Shown piece by piece: positions 1 to 11,412 of a stretch of DNA of 64,000 nucleotides. Location of the stretch: positions 848,429 through 912,428 of the forward strand of contig BSBK01003554.1 in NCBI GenBank assembly GCA_027943335.1, given 5' to 3'. The notes below the pieces were generated by a model that saw only the letters and a list, made by a program, of their open reading frames with translations, did no database searches and was not told the origin of the DNA. Every line of letters starts with the position of its first letter. Within the stretch, counting starts at the first letter, position 1. This DNA comes from Chamaecyparis obtusa (Eukaryota > Streptophyta > Pinopsida > Cupressales > Cupressaceae). The translations under genes were made by a program, and so were the position numbers.

Positions 1-527
1 AGTGGAATAGTTACTATTTCAGAAGGTAGATCAAAGACTCAGGAATAAGCTCAAAGATTAGGAAATTCAAAATTTGGTCCTAGAAATGAGTTTTGGGCTC
101 ACTATTTTTCAAATGACAAATTAGGCTAGCAGAAAAACTTGTACAAGTTTTCCCTGGTTACCATACGACAAAGCATGATGATACAATAGTGTATACCTCC
201 TCGTACAAGTTAGGAGGGACCCGATGAAATGTCGTATGACTCTTGGGTCCCTCTCATACGAGTCTTGGGGGTTAATGAAACAACAATCTACCTAAGGTTG
301 AAAAGTCATACGAGCCAAAACAAATAGTTGTATGAGTTTTCATGCATGCCAAAATTAAAAATTGAAAACATATGAAACAAATGCTAAAAATGCTATAAAC
401 AAATAAAAATTGACTTTTCAGAGAAGGAAAGAGGTCCACCTACCGAATGTCCATACTATCGAGGTCTCTGATGCCTCCAGTTGTGCTCAAAATGATGAGA
501 AGACATAGGTACCTTCAGTTCTGCCAT
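1..527 (-). pseudogene. Exon 1 and intron start of an antisense gene in A1
   Basis: On the minus strand an ATG at 527-525 opens a short frame of about 28 codons, with one internal TAG, that runs to a splice-donor-like CGGTAGGT; the exon would end at 444 and the intron begin at 443. Element B has the same arrangement (ATG 58498, donor CGGTAGGT, exon end 58424) in front of a plant-mobile-domain exon. The two exon 1 peptides share a weak His-x-Phe-Glu core. The rest of the A1 gene lies before the window, so the PMD assignment here is by analogy only. The exon, donor and TATA-like box are seen; splicing is inferred. Confidence 0.5.
145..345. repeat. Cluster of CTCRTAYGAG-like words in the A1 antisense intron
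   Basis: Near-palindromic words of about 10 bp recur here, for example TCGTATGAC, CATACGAG and CTCGTACAAG. They lie inside the presumed intron of the antisense gene. Related words (CTCATGTGAG, TCATGCGAG) cluster in the sense leader of A2 at 33752-33930 and 35296-35395. Confidence 0.6.
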
Positions 528-602
528 TTTCTTGCTCAGAGGGCTCCACAAGGTTTTCAAAAGTCAATAGTGAAAATGAATTGAAAATGACCCTTTTGGC
601 CT

Positions 603-609
603 TCATATA
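603..609 (-). promoter_or_regulatory. TATA-like box of the A1 antisense gene
   Basis: On the minus strand the sequence reads CTATATGAAGG about 80 bp upstream of the exon 1 ATG at 527. The matching position in element B holds a canonical TATAAATA. This one is weaker and is supported mainly by that comparison. Confidence 0.35.
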
Positions 610-1593
610 GCTTTTGACCTAATTTTCAAAAGTGGTCCCTTTTTCATGAAAATTGCACCCTTGGCTAATTTTGACATTCTAAACCCATTTTCAGGATCAA
701 AATCAAAATCCGAGATCATTTACTATGTCAAAACTATAATTAAAAATTTTCAGACTTGGGATGTCTGACTGCTTGCATAACTAACCTTCAATCATCATAG
801 AAATATAGTATTCAACTTAGCTGACTATCTTACATCAAACTATCAAAATTTCAACTTGGTCAACTATGGTCAACTCATGGTTTAACCTAGTCAAACTTGG
901 TCTCCAGGACCTCTAAACGATGTAGAACGCATTCTCGAATGTCTATAACCACTTCTCAAATCAATTAAAATGCTTCTAAACCATTCAACACTGACTTTTC
1001 TTGTAAGATTTCCATTTTAATCCTGAAGGGAGCATGGTATTGCACATCATTCAAGTCTGTAAATCTAAATCTGAAAATCAATCTTTCCTCAGTGATCAAG
1101 ACAACAACCACATCTAGTTACTAACTCATCAAAAGTCCTCATCGCTTGGGGAAAATATCTCATCACTGGGGGCATATCAAATTCATCGAGATCCATATCA
1201 ATCTGGTGTCCTAATCTATCTTGTAAACTATATCATCTTTTTGTAACCATCGGTTCATTAGTGTTATTTCCTTGGTTCTTCGTAACTGATGGGTTCAAGA
1301 TGTGATAACAATATGATTCATACAAGGACATTGAGGTCTGGAATCAGTCACTCACTTCTTTGCAATCATATGGTTCAGATTCAGGCATTTTGGCACTTTT
1401 TCATAATCACCGGTTCATTGTTGATATAGCTAGCATCATCTCAATTCTTGGTCATCCTGGACCTAGGTCAACATCTTTTTCCAATCTTTCAATTGGTTTC
1501 TGTCTCGAAATCGGTTAATCTTTCAAATCAATTTCATACATCTTTATCATACATAGACTATTCTTTGAACCACTACGTTTTGCACAGTGATTC

Positions 1594-1607
1594 AAAGAGG
1601 GGAAAAA
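1594..1607 (+). other. Polypurine tract of A1
   Basis: AAAGAGGGGAAAAA abuts the LTR start TGTAATACCCC. A2 (63981-63994) and B (58851-58865) have nearly the same tract in front of their 3' LTRs. It primes plus-strand DNA synthesis in LTR elements. Confidence 0.9.
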
Positions 1608-2858
1608 TGTAATACCCCAAAAATGGGCTATAGGTTCATTAACCTCTTACATCTTCAAAATCGAATGAAATCAACATCAAAGTCCTAACCTAAGGCACAT
1701 CTGCACATTATCGAATTTAATTGATTATCCTAAATTCTACATTGGGCAATATTCCTAATTTATACTAATTATCTTTAATTTAATAATTATTTGGTGATAA
1801 ATCTTATTTATCCTAAAGTTTGATTAATTGAATATTCTGAATATTTAATTAATCATATTTAATACTGCCACTTCATTATTTAATTACATTTAATTAAATT
1901 ATTCCTAAATTGTATTATTTAATTTCGACAATAAATCAAAAATCTCATGACTAATTGATTAAATTCTTATTTAATTGATTAATGTCAATTGTCAATTTTT
2001 AATAATATAGTTTTTGAATAAAGTTTGATTTAATAATTGATTAACCCATAAATCAATTGTTTTAATTCAAAAATCAATTAAGTTGAGGATAAATCACTTT
2101 ATTTATTTACTTAATTCATAATTAATTATGCACATTCAAAGAGTAGTTAAACTCAAAATCAAGAAACCAATGCAAGTTGTTAACTTTTGGAAATTCAACA
2201 TTCTATTTTGAGTTCAAAGCTAATCTAAACTTATGATTTGAGTTAAAAAGTTGTTCTTGCATGCTTTTGCATAATTTTGTGAGTTAATTATTTCTTATTT
2301 CCTGATAACTCAAAAATCAACCTGAGTTTATCAAGAGTGATTTATGGCTTATCTCATGCATCCTCAAAGCCCGAGATTTCTATAAAAACAAGGCTTCAGC
2401 TCTTCTAAAAAGATCCATGAAATTGCATCCTCACATTGGCGAATTGGTGATCGAAGAATCTATCTTTGCGAATTAGAGCTGTTGTGAGATCTTCATTGTT
2501 TTTTTGAGCATTCATATCATTTAGCATATCAATTCTTAGATTAATTGCATATCATATCAATTTTTCATATAGAATAGATTCATATCAGTTTCCTTCATCT
2601 TATTGCATAGAAAATACAAAAATATAGCTTAATCTCGATTCATAGTTTTCATTATTTGCATTCAAATCCTTCATTTAGGTGTTGCATTGTCATTGGTCTC
2701 GGTCTAATCTAAGAGTATCATACTCACACCTACTAGAAGGCAATAAACCGCCTGGTTAGTTTAGTTTCCATTTCATTGCACAATTTTGGTTTTTGGCTAA
2801 CCTCTAACGTTTTACTAAAGTGTTGTGTCTATAGCTAGGTATAAAATTCACACACACA
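1608..2858 (+). repeat. 3' LTR of A1 (family A)
   Basis: It begins TGTAATACCCC and ends in a CA repeat (ACACACA), giving TG...CA ends. A TATA box (TATAAAAA) lies at 2381-2388. The full-length relative is the A2 5' LTR at 32353-33570. By eye over the first 150 bp it is about 95% identical to the inverted copy at 2905-4134, and less similar to the A2 LTR. Confidence 0.9.
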
Positions 2859-2904
2859 TTTCTCTGTGGTAGACACAACACTTCAAACATGTGGGCACCA
2901 GAAA
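2859..2904. other. Junction between two head-to-head LTRs, with a primer-binding-site remnant
   Basis: These 46 bp separate the U5 ends of two opposed LTRs. Read on the minus strand from the inverted LTR, TTTC is followed by TGGTGCCCACATG (2900-2888), matching the place and form of the A2 primer-binding site (TGGCACCCACC at 33575). The remainder (2859-2887) holds a scrap of LTR text, GTAGACACAACACTTCA on the plus strand, that is also present inside both LTR arms. Confidence 0.75.
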
Positions 2905-4134
2905 TGTGTGTGTGAATTTTGTACCTAGTTGTAGACACAACACTTCAGTAAAATATTAGAGGTTAGCCAAAAACCAAAATCGTGCAATGAAATGGAAACT
3001 AAACTAACCAGGTGATTTACTACCTTCTAGTAGGTGTGAGTATGATACTCTCAGATTAGACCGAGACTAGTGACAATGCAATACCTAAATGAAGGATTTG
3101 AATGCAAATAATGAAAACTATGAATGCAGATTAAGCTATATTTTTGTATTTTCTATGCAATGAGATGAAGGAAATTGATATGAATCTATTCTATATGAAA
3201 AACTGATATGATATGCAATTAATCTAAGAATTGATATGCTAAATGATATGAATGATAAAAAAAACAATGAAGATCTCACAATAGCTCTAATTCTCAAAGA
3301 TAAATACTTCCATCACCAATTCGCCAACATGAGGATGCAATTTTGTGGATCTTTTTAGAAGAGTTGAAGCCTTGTTTTTATAGAAATCCCAGGCTTTGAG
3401 GATGCATGAGAAAAGCCATAAATCACTCTTGATAAACTCAGGTTGATTTTTGAGTTATCAGGAAATAAGAAATAATTAACTCACAAAATTATGCAAAAGC
3501 ATGCAAGAACAACTTTTTAACTCAAATCATAAGTTTAGATCAGCTTTGAACTCAAAATAGGATGTTGAGTTTCCAAAAGTTAACAACTTGCATTGGTTTC
3601 CTGATTTTGACTTTAACTGCTCTTTGAATGTGCACAATTAATTATGAATTAATTAAATAAATAAAGTGATTTATCCTCAACTTAACTGATTTTTGAATTA
3701 AAACAATTGATTTATGGGTTAATCAATTATTAAATCAAACTTTATTCAAAAACTATATTATTAAAAATTGACAATTGACATTAATCAATTAGTCATGAGA
3801 TTTTTATTTATTATCAAAATTAAATAATACAATTTAGGAATAATTTAATTAAATGTAATTAAATAATTAAGTGGCAGTATTAAATATGATTAATTAAATA
3901 TTCAGAATATTCAATTAATCAAACTTTAGGATAAATAAGATTTATCACCAAATAATTATTAAATTAAAGATAATTAGTATAAATTAGGAATATTCCCCGA
4001 TGTAGAATTTAGGATAATTAATTAAATTTGATAATGTGCAGATATGCCTTAGGTTAGGACTTTGATGTCAATTTCATTGAATTTTGAAGATGTAAGAGGT
4101 TAATGAACCTATAGCCCATTTTTGGGGTATTACA
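2905..4134 (-). repeat. Inverted family A LTR
   Basis: On the minus strand it starts TGTAATACCCC at 4134 and ends ACACACA at 2905, followed by a primer-binding-site remnant, so it is a 5' LTR of a minus-strand element. No polypurine tract lies outside 4134. A TATA box lies at 3382-3375. No target duplication with the left side could be found. It forms the right arm of a large palindrome. Confidence 0.85.
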
Positions 4135-4872
4135 AATAGATCTATCATGCCTTGTGGATAAAGCATAACTTAATATAAAAGATTATTTTTACAAGATAGA
4201 GTGTACCATTCTCATTAGGTTAGAAAACTAAAAAATGTGGTATAATGAAGGCTAATAATGAAAGACTGGATAGGAAGATGGATTCTTGGAGATCAAAATG
4301 GTTATCCTAGGTGGGCAAAATTGTGATGATCAAAGCTACATTGGCTACAATCCCTATATATCTAATGTCTTGCATTTCTCTCCCCATGGGTTGCTACATG
4401 GATATAGTCAAGAAAACAAGGAAATTTTTTTGGCAGGGCATAGACACAAATAGAAAATTCACCCTCGTATCTTGGGACAAGATTTGTAAACCATTAAATG
4501 TAGAGGGCACTGGTATCAAAAACCATCTGTGGTAGAATCAATCACTAGGAGCTAAACTTTGTTGGAAAATCATGAAGGATCAAAGCCTTAAATAGGCTAG
4601 AATTATCAGGGGGAAGTATCTTGGCATTAACATTGAATCAGAGGTCTCTCGAATAAAGGATTTTCCTAGAGGATCAAGAATTTGGAATTTCATCTCCAAG
4701 TCAAGAGACATTGTGGATAATAACATTACATGGAACATCAAGGAGGTAAATAAAGCTTGGTTTTGGGAGGATTCTTAGGGTGGGCATCCTAGCATCAACT
4801 AGTTGTTGGGCCCAAATAGAATTAGTCAGGTATGTTCAGCTTTTTGGGGTCCCTTTGCTAGAGACTACATTA
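4135..4872 (+). pseudogene. LINE (plant L1-type) ORF2 fragment: end of RT and start of linker
   Basis: From about 4260 the reading frame gives the conserved text after the RT core of plant LINEs: LDRKMDSWRSKW, then VGKIVMIKATLATIPIYLMS, then a Phe-Trp-Gly/Gln-like block and a VSWDKICKP block. These match the usual 'LIKSVLSSIPIYLLS ... FLWGG ... VSWDKVC' pattern. Several stops are present (for example near 4303 and 4532). The frame runs on to ARDYI at 4872 and resumes at 26953 after element D. The far upstream part, 4135-4255, shows nothing clear. The left side is cut by the inverted LTR. Confidence 0.75.
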
Positions 4873-5009
4873 TGATGATCTACAACAGATTGAATATCTA
4901 GATGAACTAAAGGAACATTGATAAGAGATCACCGAGTTACTTAAGTGATAAGTAAGATGATTAAATCAGTCAATATGTTGCCATTGATGTCAACTAGTTT
5001 TGACAGTAC
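4873..5009 (+). repeat. 5' LTR of D, segment 1 of 3
   Basis: It matches 25586-25722 of the 3' LTR. It stops at AGTAC (5005-5009), the target duplication of element C, and resumes at 13082. Confidence 0.9.
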
Positions 5010-6678
5010 TGATGTGAGTGTTCCAAGGCTTGCTTGCACTGCTATTAAGACACCTAGCTTGTCTCTTCTAGGATCCTAGTCTCCTCTAGGTCCTGATTGG
5101 TTTAGGTGATTAACTAAGACCAATCTTAACTCTTCTCTAAGAGTTCTTATCATTTGTGCTTAACCTTGAAAGACTAACACCCTGGATTTAGTACAATTCT
5201 TCACACTCACTTAGAAAGCTCTAAGTGCCAATTCTTCACAAAATCCAATCTTCATTTCAAGGGTCTTCATCCTTGTGAAAAAAATCATAACTTGGTCCAT
5301 TTGATCCATTTTAGAAGGATCTTGAATCATATCCTTACCAGCTTCAATGCTTTATCATTTAGAGACCTTAAAATAGGCCTAATCCTTGTAGCCTTTTGTA
5401 GAGGCTTTTGTCCTTTATTTCCAAAAGTATTCAAACAAATCACAAAACCAATTGGGAATTTAGATACACTTTTGGTTCTTACTAAATATTATACAACTTT
5501 TAGGTCCTGCAAGCCTCCATACACCACCTTCCTACAAACTAGGGCAAATAGGGCTAATTGACCTACTTTCTAGGACTAACTGTATCTTGTTAGAAATCTT
5601 GCTCAAAAATCAATGTAAATGATTGGTATGAACCCAATTTTCATAAGATGTTTAGATATGATGAACACCTTCTTGAAAAAGTACTGCAGTCATACTATAC
5701 CTTTCTACCATGCAAGACATCTTCACTTCTTCACAGCCAAGACCTTTAACCTGTCTCCATCTCCTCGCCTAGGGCCTAGAAAATAAAATAACTCTCCAAA
5801 ATTTCATGGCTCCTAATCCTAAACATATATACACTAATGACTCCCCTAGCATTTCCATCTACCCTTAGGTGTTTCCCATGGCTAGATTTCATCGGGGAGG
5901 CATGAATGCTCGGATTGGTCAAAATAGTACTAGTGAGAACTCTAAAATAAAATCAATTTAACAGACACATTATATCTATTCTAAACAACTTTATTTCTAA
6001 ATGAAAATGTCTTAAAATATCGTAAAGAACACTATGCAATCACTAACTTATTACTTTCAATCCATTAAATATGATTGTTATCACAAAAGCTCAGGAAAAT
6101 CGTGGTAACACTGTTGTAGAGTTCTATTATCAAACTCAAAACTATTACAATGTATCATACACCTCAAGATTAGAGCCTTCCTAAACATAAGATTCCATTT
6201 CCTTGATTTTAGGGCTTGTTGGCCAATCTCGCACCTCCTATTCTTAAGGGGATCCAAGGATAACCAAGTTGCATGCAACATTTGCAATAATTGCAAATGT
6301 TGTCATGACAACTTCTTTGCAACATTTGGCATCTTTCACTTATGTCATCATCCTATTTCTTAGGAATAATAACCTCCAATATTTTGATAATCGAAGACCA
6401 TTAATGAACCTATGGCATATTTACAACATCATAATGTGTTTAGAACACATTTAAGACTCTAACGTCACCTTAAGCTTCTAACACTAAGAAATTTAATCAA
6501 CAACTAACATTGGCTATCTGTGTGACCTTAGTCCTAGTGACTAACTCACTTAGCCTACATTGAAAATGACCTTATAAGGTCTTAAAACAAACTACTATAC
6601 TCTTATTGACTTTTCTAGAGCCAAGTAAAAGCCAAAAATTCTTAGCCATAGAGGTAGCCTAGGTGTGCTCCTGCACCA
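5010..6678 (-). repeat. 3' LTR of C
   Basis: It pairs with 11413-13081 at equal length, with scattered substitutions. Its minus-strand start TGGTGCAGG follows the polypurine tract at 6679-6695. Confidence 0.92.
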
Positions 6679-6695
6679 TCCTCCCCAAAACAAAA
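6679..6695 (-). other. Polypurine tract of C
   Basis: On the minus strand TTTTGGGGAGGA runs directly into the LTR start TGGTGCAGG. Confidence 0.8.
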
Positions 6696-6699
6696 AGTT

Positions 6700-7381
6700 C
6701 AATTCACCCTTGGATTGATGATGCTTGGATCAATCCCCATCTCTTTGAACTCTGACTCCTTTATCCAGACTGCATCATCATTCATCTACCCATGCTTCTT
6801 TATGAGATTTTCTTTATATTCTTTAGTTCTAGTCTTTTTATAGACCCTTGTGTCCAACACATTGTCAGCTCATGTGACTATAGTAGTAGGTAATTGCAGA
6901 TCCTCTACATCTTTGATCACTTCATGAAGGTTTTGGTCCATATCTTGATGTGGTCCCCTATAATGGACTAAGTCTACAATGTTGAAGATAGGAGACAATC
7001 CACTATCTTCTGGCAGCTCAACTCTGAATTCATTATCCCCATACTTGGCCAAAATAGGATAGGGACCTATCCTCCTCATTTGCAACTTGTAAGGGACTCC
7101 CTTTTGCAGTCTTGACTTATTAAGATGCACCATAACCAAGTCACCAACATTAAACTCAACTATCCTACTTTCATCCACCTTGGCTTTGTGTTTCTTGGTG
7201 TTCTTTGTTAAGGTCTTCCTCAGTATTTCATGTATCTCCTGCATAGCATATGCAAATTCATCAGCATATCCACTTCCCTTCACTCCATCCTTCAAATCTC
7301 TTAGTTCATAAACACCTCTAGGATGTAGTCCATAGACTATTTCAAAGGGACTCTTCCCTATGGATCTATTGATAGTGTCAT
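6700..7381 (-). pseudogene. C integrase C-terminus and chromodomain-like tail
   Basis: The first part (7295-6870) has the integrase C-terminal pattern FNVGDLVMVHLNKSR ... KLQMRRIGPYPILAKYG ... FNIVDLVHYRG. After a TGA the same frame goes on with VLDTRVYKKTRTKEYKENLI ... DDAVWIKESEF, which fits the plant chromodomain pattern 'ILDTRVVKKTRNKEYKEYLVKW ... DATWM'. A TAG sits inside the chromodomain. In this family the chromodomain is thought to steer integration to modified chromatin. The chromodomain assignment is by motif only. Confidence 0.7.
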
Positions 7382-7382
7382 T

Positions 7383-8159
7383 CTAGGCATATTCAACTTC
7401 CCCAATCAACTGATCCCATTGTTGACCATACTCCTTGGTCAAGCACCTTAGAAAATTTCTAAGGCTTCTATTGACAACCTTAGTTTGACCATCAGTTTGG
7501 GGATGGTAGGCCGATCCAAAGGACAAGTTAGTGCCTAACCTTTTCCAAAGAGTCTTCCAAAAATGACTCATGAATTTAGTGTCTCTGTCTGACACAATGC
7601 TGATAGATAACCCATGGATTCTCACTATCTCTTTGAAGAAAAGAGAGGCTATTTGACTAGCATCACTAGTGGTATTACATGACACAAAGTGATCCATCTG
7701 GTCAAATCTATCCACAACCACATAGACACTATCCATGCCTTGTCTTGTCTTGGGTAACCCAACTACAAAATCCATAATCAAGCATTCCTGTGGCCTAGTA
7801 GGAATAGGTAGTGGTTGGTAAAGGCTTGCATTTGTAGAAGTTCCCTTGGCCTTTTGACATACAACACAACTTTCCACATACCTTCTGATGTCAAGATTCA
7901 TCCTTGGCCAATAATAGAACCTTGAAACAAGTTCTTGAGTCTTAGTGATCCCAAAGAGACCACTCAAAGAACCATTATGCTTTTCTTGAATCAAATTCTC
8001 TCTAATAGAGCCTCTAGGAACACATAATTGATTCCCTTGAAACAAGAGATCACTTTGCAAAGTATACTCATCATATCTACTATGAAAATGATTCTTGTAT
8101 TCAAAAAATACCTTATAAATGTCTACAAAATCCTCATCATCACCATATAGATCCTTCAA
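7383..8159 (-). pseudogene. C integrase: zinc finger and catalytic core
   Basis: The HHCC zinc finger is seen as EKHNGSL ... YYWPRM ... CVVCQ. The core shows the first Asp in IMDFVVGLPK, the second in SDRDTKF, and a third motif GQTKVVNRSL in which the usual catalytic Glu (GQTEVVNR) is Lys (codon AAG). Integration activity would be lost. The frame is otherwise open over about 258 codons, so this is one of the better preserved parts of C. Confidence 0.85.
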
Positions 8160-8183
8160 ATGATCTATTCACATGCTCTTCAA

Positions 8184-9305
8184 CTAAATTTCCTGAATTG
8201 TGAGAGCTCTTCTTGACAATGCATTTGCCACTTTATTGAGCACACATTTCTTGTGCTTGATATTAAAGGTGTAAGCTTGTAGGTACTCAACCCACTTCAT
8301 GTGCTTGTCACTCAACTTCTCTTGTGAATTTAGGAAACTAAGTGCTTGGTTGTTTGAATACACAATGAACTCCTTGGGAAGCAAGTAGTGCCTCCATTAC
8401 CTTAGAGCTTGGACCAATGCATACATCACAAGGTCATATGAAGAGTATTTCCTCTTGGCCTCACTCAACTTCTCTGAATGGAAAACCATCAGTCTACCTT
8501 CTTGTCTTAGAACAGCCCCGATTGCCACATTGCTAGCATCACACTCAATGGTGAAAAGGTTCTCAAAGCTTGGAAACACTAAAATAGGTTGGGTAGCTAT
8601 CTTCTCCTTTAGCAAATCAAAGATTTTGTTAGCATGCTCATTCCATATAAACTTAGTTTTCATTCCTCCCTTAATAGTATCTAACATAAGAGCACAAATT
8701 GCACTAAACTTCCTTATGAATTTCCTATAATATTGTGCAAGGCCATGAAAAATCCTTACCTCTATTGATGTCCTTGGACTAGGCCAATTCATGATAGCCT
8801 CCACTTTAATTTTGTCCATTTTCAGATTGCTATGTGATAGGTCAACTACAAGGTACACTAGCTCTATTTTGATGAACTCACACTTCTCTAATTTGATCAT
8901 CAACTTCTCCTCATGTAGCTTCTTGAAAACAAACACAAGATGTTCTAGGTGCTCACTCCTTGTCTTGCTAAAAATTAGTATATCATGCAAATATACCACT
9001 ACAAACTTGCCTATGTAGTCTTTGAGAAATTTATTCATGAGCCTCATGAATGTGGAGGGGGTATTGGATAAGCCAAATGGCATAACAAGCCATTCATATA
9101 GCCCTTCATTGGTCTTGAAGGCTATTTTCCACTCATCTCCTTCATATATCCTTATTTGGTGATAGCCACTCTTCAAGTCTATCTTGCTATAGTACTTAGC
9201 TTCACCTAAACAATCCATTAGATCTTCAATACTAGGGATAGGGAACCTATACCTTATATTTATCCTATTGATATCCCTTGAATCAATACAAAGCCTCCAA
9301 CTTCC
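8184..9305 (-). pseudogene. C reverse transcriptase and RNase H
   Basis: RT motifs run from CIDSRDINRINIRYRFPIP (stops and frame breaks near 9218-9305) through KIDLKSGYHQIRI, MPFGLSNTPSTFMRLMN and FVVVYLHDILIFSKT. The catalytic YLDD is YLHD here (GAT to CAT near 8988), which should abolish synthesis. RNase H follows, with IECDASNVAIGAVL, then a stop near 8395, then YSNNQALSFL and VANALSRR. The last two usually read SDHQAL and VADALSRR, so two Asp have become Asn. Asp-to-Asn changes fit C-to-T decay of silenced DNA. Confidence 0.85.
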
Positions 9306-10697
9306 TCATTTCTTAGGTTCAAGTACAGTGGGTATGGCACATGGACTAATGCTCTTTCTAATTAGGCCTTGGTTGAGGAGTTCTTGTATTTGTCTTTCTA
9401 TTTCCTCATTTTGTTGAGGGGTTATCTTGTAGGTTGCTTTGTTAGTTAGGGTAGCTCCTGGGATAAGGTCTATCCTATGACTTATGGCTCTTTTAGGGGG
9501 TAAGGTTGATGTTTTTCCATCACTTACAATACCTTGGTAAGTTTGCAACATGCCTTGAATCTCCTTTGGTAACTCTGTCTTCTTAGTCACCTTGCCTTCA
9601 TCTAACTCCTTTGGTCTTAGCACCAATGCAAAGCCAACTCCTTCACTCTCTTCCATAGCTTGTAAGAACTCCTTTTTACCCACCATAAGTACATTTGGAC
9701 CTACTATCTTCACCTCAACATCTTCTAATAATGAATGTATTTTGAAGGTCACATTGTCCTTCTTAAATGAATAAGAATTCTTTCCTCCATCATGTATGGC
9801 TTGGCAGTCAAATTGCCATGGTCTACCTAGGAGAAAATGACATGCATCCATAGGCAACACATCACATAAAACTTTGTCTTTGTGCCTTCCAATGGAGAAA
9901 TCCACCCATGCTTGTTCATTCACTAACACATGTTGGCCTTTATTGAGCCAAGTGAACTTGTAAGGATTGGTGTGGGGTATCCTTGTCAACTTTAACTTGT
10001 TGACTACCTCCTCTGATACAATGTTGTCGGTAGAGCCTGAGTCAATGATGACCCTACATACTTTCCCCATCATTTTGCACTTAGTCCTAAAAAAAGACCT
10101 CCTTTGGTTTGGCTCTTCCTTCACCAGCTCCTTGATCAAAGGTCTCCTCATCATGAGGTTCTCTCCCTCTTCTAAATTCAATGGTACTTCATCGTGCTTC
10201 TCTGCTGCATTAGACTCATCTTGGACTAGGTTAGCTCTCTTGTCACCTCCTTGTGATGAACTACCTTTATATGGACATCTATAGGTAGAGTGCCCCATTT
10301 GATTGCAATGGTAGCACTTCATATTGGTAAAGTAGTTTCCTCTTCCTCCTTCTCCACCACTTCTTCCTCTAGAGCTAGAGTTAGAACTCCTTCCTCTACC
10401 ACCTCTACTTGAGCTTCCTTCTTGCTGCTCACTAAATTTTATGTCTCCTTGAGTCCTTGATTCAAAACTTCTTCCACCATAGCCACCTCTTTGCCCTCTA
10501 CTATCCTTGCCTTTACCTTTTCCTTTGGAGGTTTCTTGTTTCCTTTTTCTTTTCTCTTCAATCTTAAAGGCCATTTGATAGCATTGGTGAATGGATTTGA
10601 AGTTCACTAGACTCATCTCTTCTTGAATAGACCATTTGAGGACATTCAAGTACCTTGCAAGCTTGATGCTTTCCTCTTCAACTACCTTAGATCTCAA
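9306..10697 (-). pseudogene. C gag C-terminus, zinc knuckle and protease
   Basis: The 463-codon open stretch starts within gag (LARYLNVLKWSIQEEMSL). A basic Gly/Ser/Arg-rich linker follows, then the knuckle CYHCNQMGHSTYRCP (CX2CX4HX4C), which binds element RNA. The retropepsin site is VIIDSGSTDNIVS, with DSG intact. Further on comes the linker to RT, including IDLIPGATLTNKATYKI and LLNQGLIRKSISPCAIPTVL, which is the RT N-terminus. Gag and pol appear to share one frame, as is usual for plant chromoviruses. Confidence 0.88.
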
Positions 10698-11310
10698 ACA
10701 TAGCTTTTGAAACTCCTTGGTATATGCTTGGACATCTAAATATTTTTGTCTAAGATTGTGTCTCCTCCTATGAAGCTAAACTTCATAGTCATTAGCAAGG
10801 TAGGTCTACTTCACTTTGGATACCATGCCCTTCCATGTCACTATAGGACCTTTTCCATCCTTTTCCCTCTTAGTTTGCACAAACTTCCACCAAGTAAGAC
10901 CTGAACCTCTTAGTCTAGACTTGGCCACCACAAATTTTTGTGACTTAGAGATACCATCACATTCAAAATGGTTCTCAATGCTATCAATCCAATCCACAAC
11001 TAAATTTGGATCTATTTGTCCACTAAATAGTGGCACACCTTCCAAAGCTTTTCCATTCAATGCTTTCAATGCTTTTAAGAATGGCTATTCATGAAGAATA
11101 GGATCATGTGTTAGTGCTTCCTCCTCCAACTCTAATTCCTTCTCCCTTGCTTCCACTTCTTCCTTTTTGGTAAATTTTGTCCTTGACCTTATCAGCTTTG
11201 TCTTGGACATCACCCAAGAGTTGCTCCATTTGAGCTAGTCTTTCCCTTAGCAACTTGTTATTTTCTTATTGTTCCACAACCTTCTTGGATAACTCAGCAT
11301 TAGTCACCAT
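10698..11310 (-). pseudogene. C gag N-terminal part
   Basis: A likely start is the ATG at 11310 (MVTNAELSKKVVEQ), about 100 bp after the primer-binding site. A predicted coiled-coil-like stretch (LLRERLAQMEQLLGDVQDK) follows, then the gag core FSGQIDPNLVVDWIDSIENHF and LRGSGLTWWKF. Stops near 11265, 11092 and 10805 and at least one frameshift near 11175 break it. Confidence 0.75.
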
Positions 11311-11389
11311 GGGTTTGTCTTCTATTGATCCAATTGGTGTATTTTCTCTGACTGATTTAGTAGGCTGCAACATCCACCACAAGCCTGAT

Positions 11390-11410
11390 CAATTCAAGCA
11401 TTGGTACCAA
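11390..11410 (-). other. Primer-binding site of C
   Basis: On the minus strand TTGGTACCAATGCTTG begins two bases after the 5' LTR end. TGGTACCA resembles the common plant initiator-Met site TGGTATCA but differs at several bases, so the tRNA is uncertain. Confidence 0.65.
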
Positions 11411-11412
11411 TA

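Larger units (their letters stand above)
1..2858 (+). mobile_element. 3' part of a Tat-type Ty3 element (copy A1)
   Basis: The segment ends with a polypurine tract and an LTR. Positions 690-1607 match 63107-63994, the stretch in front of the 3' LTR of element A2, so both belong to one family. The gag-pol part lies before the window. Only the 3' untranslated region, the start of an antisense gene (minus strand, up to 527) and the 3' LTR are visible. The family is called Tat-type because A2 has two RNase H domains. Confidence 0.85.
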
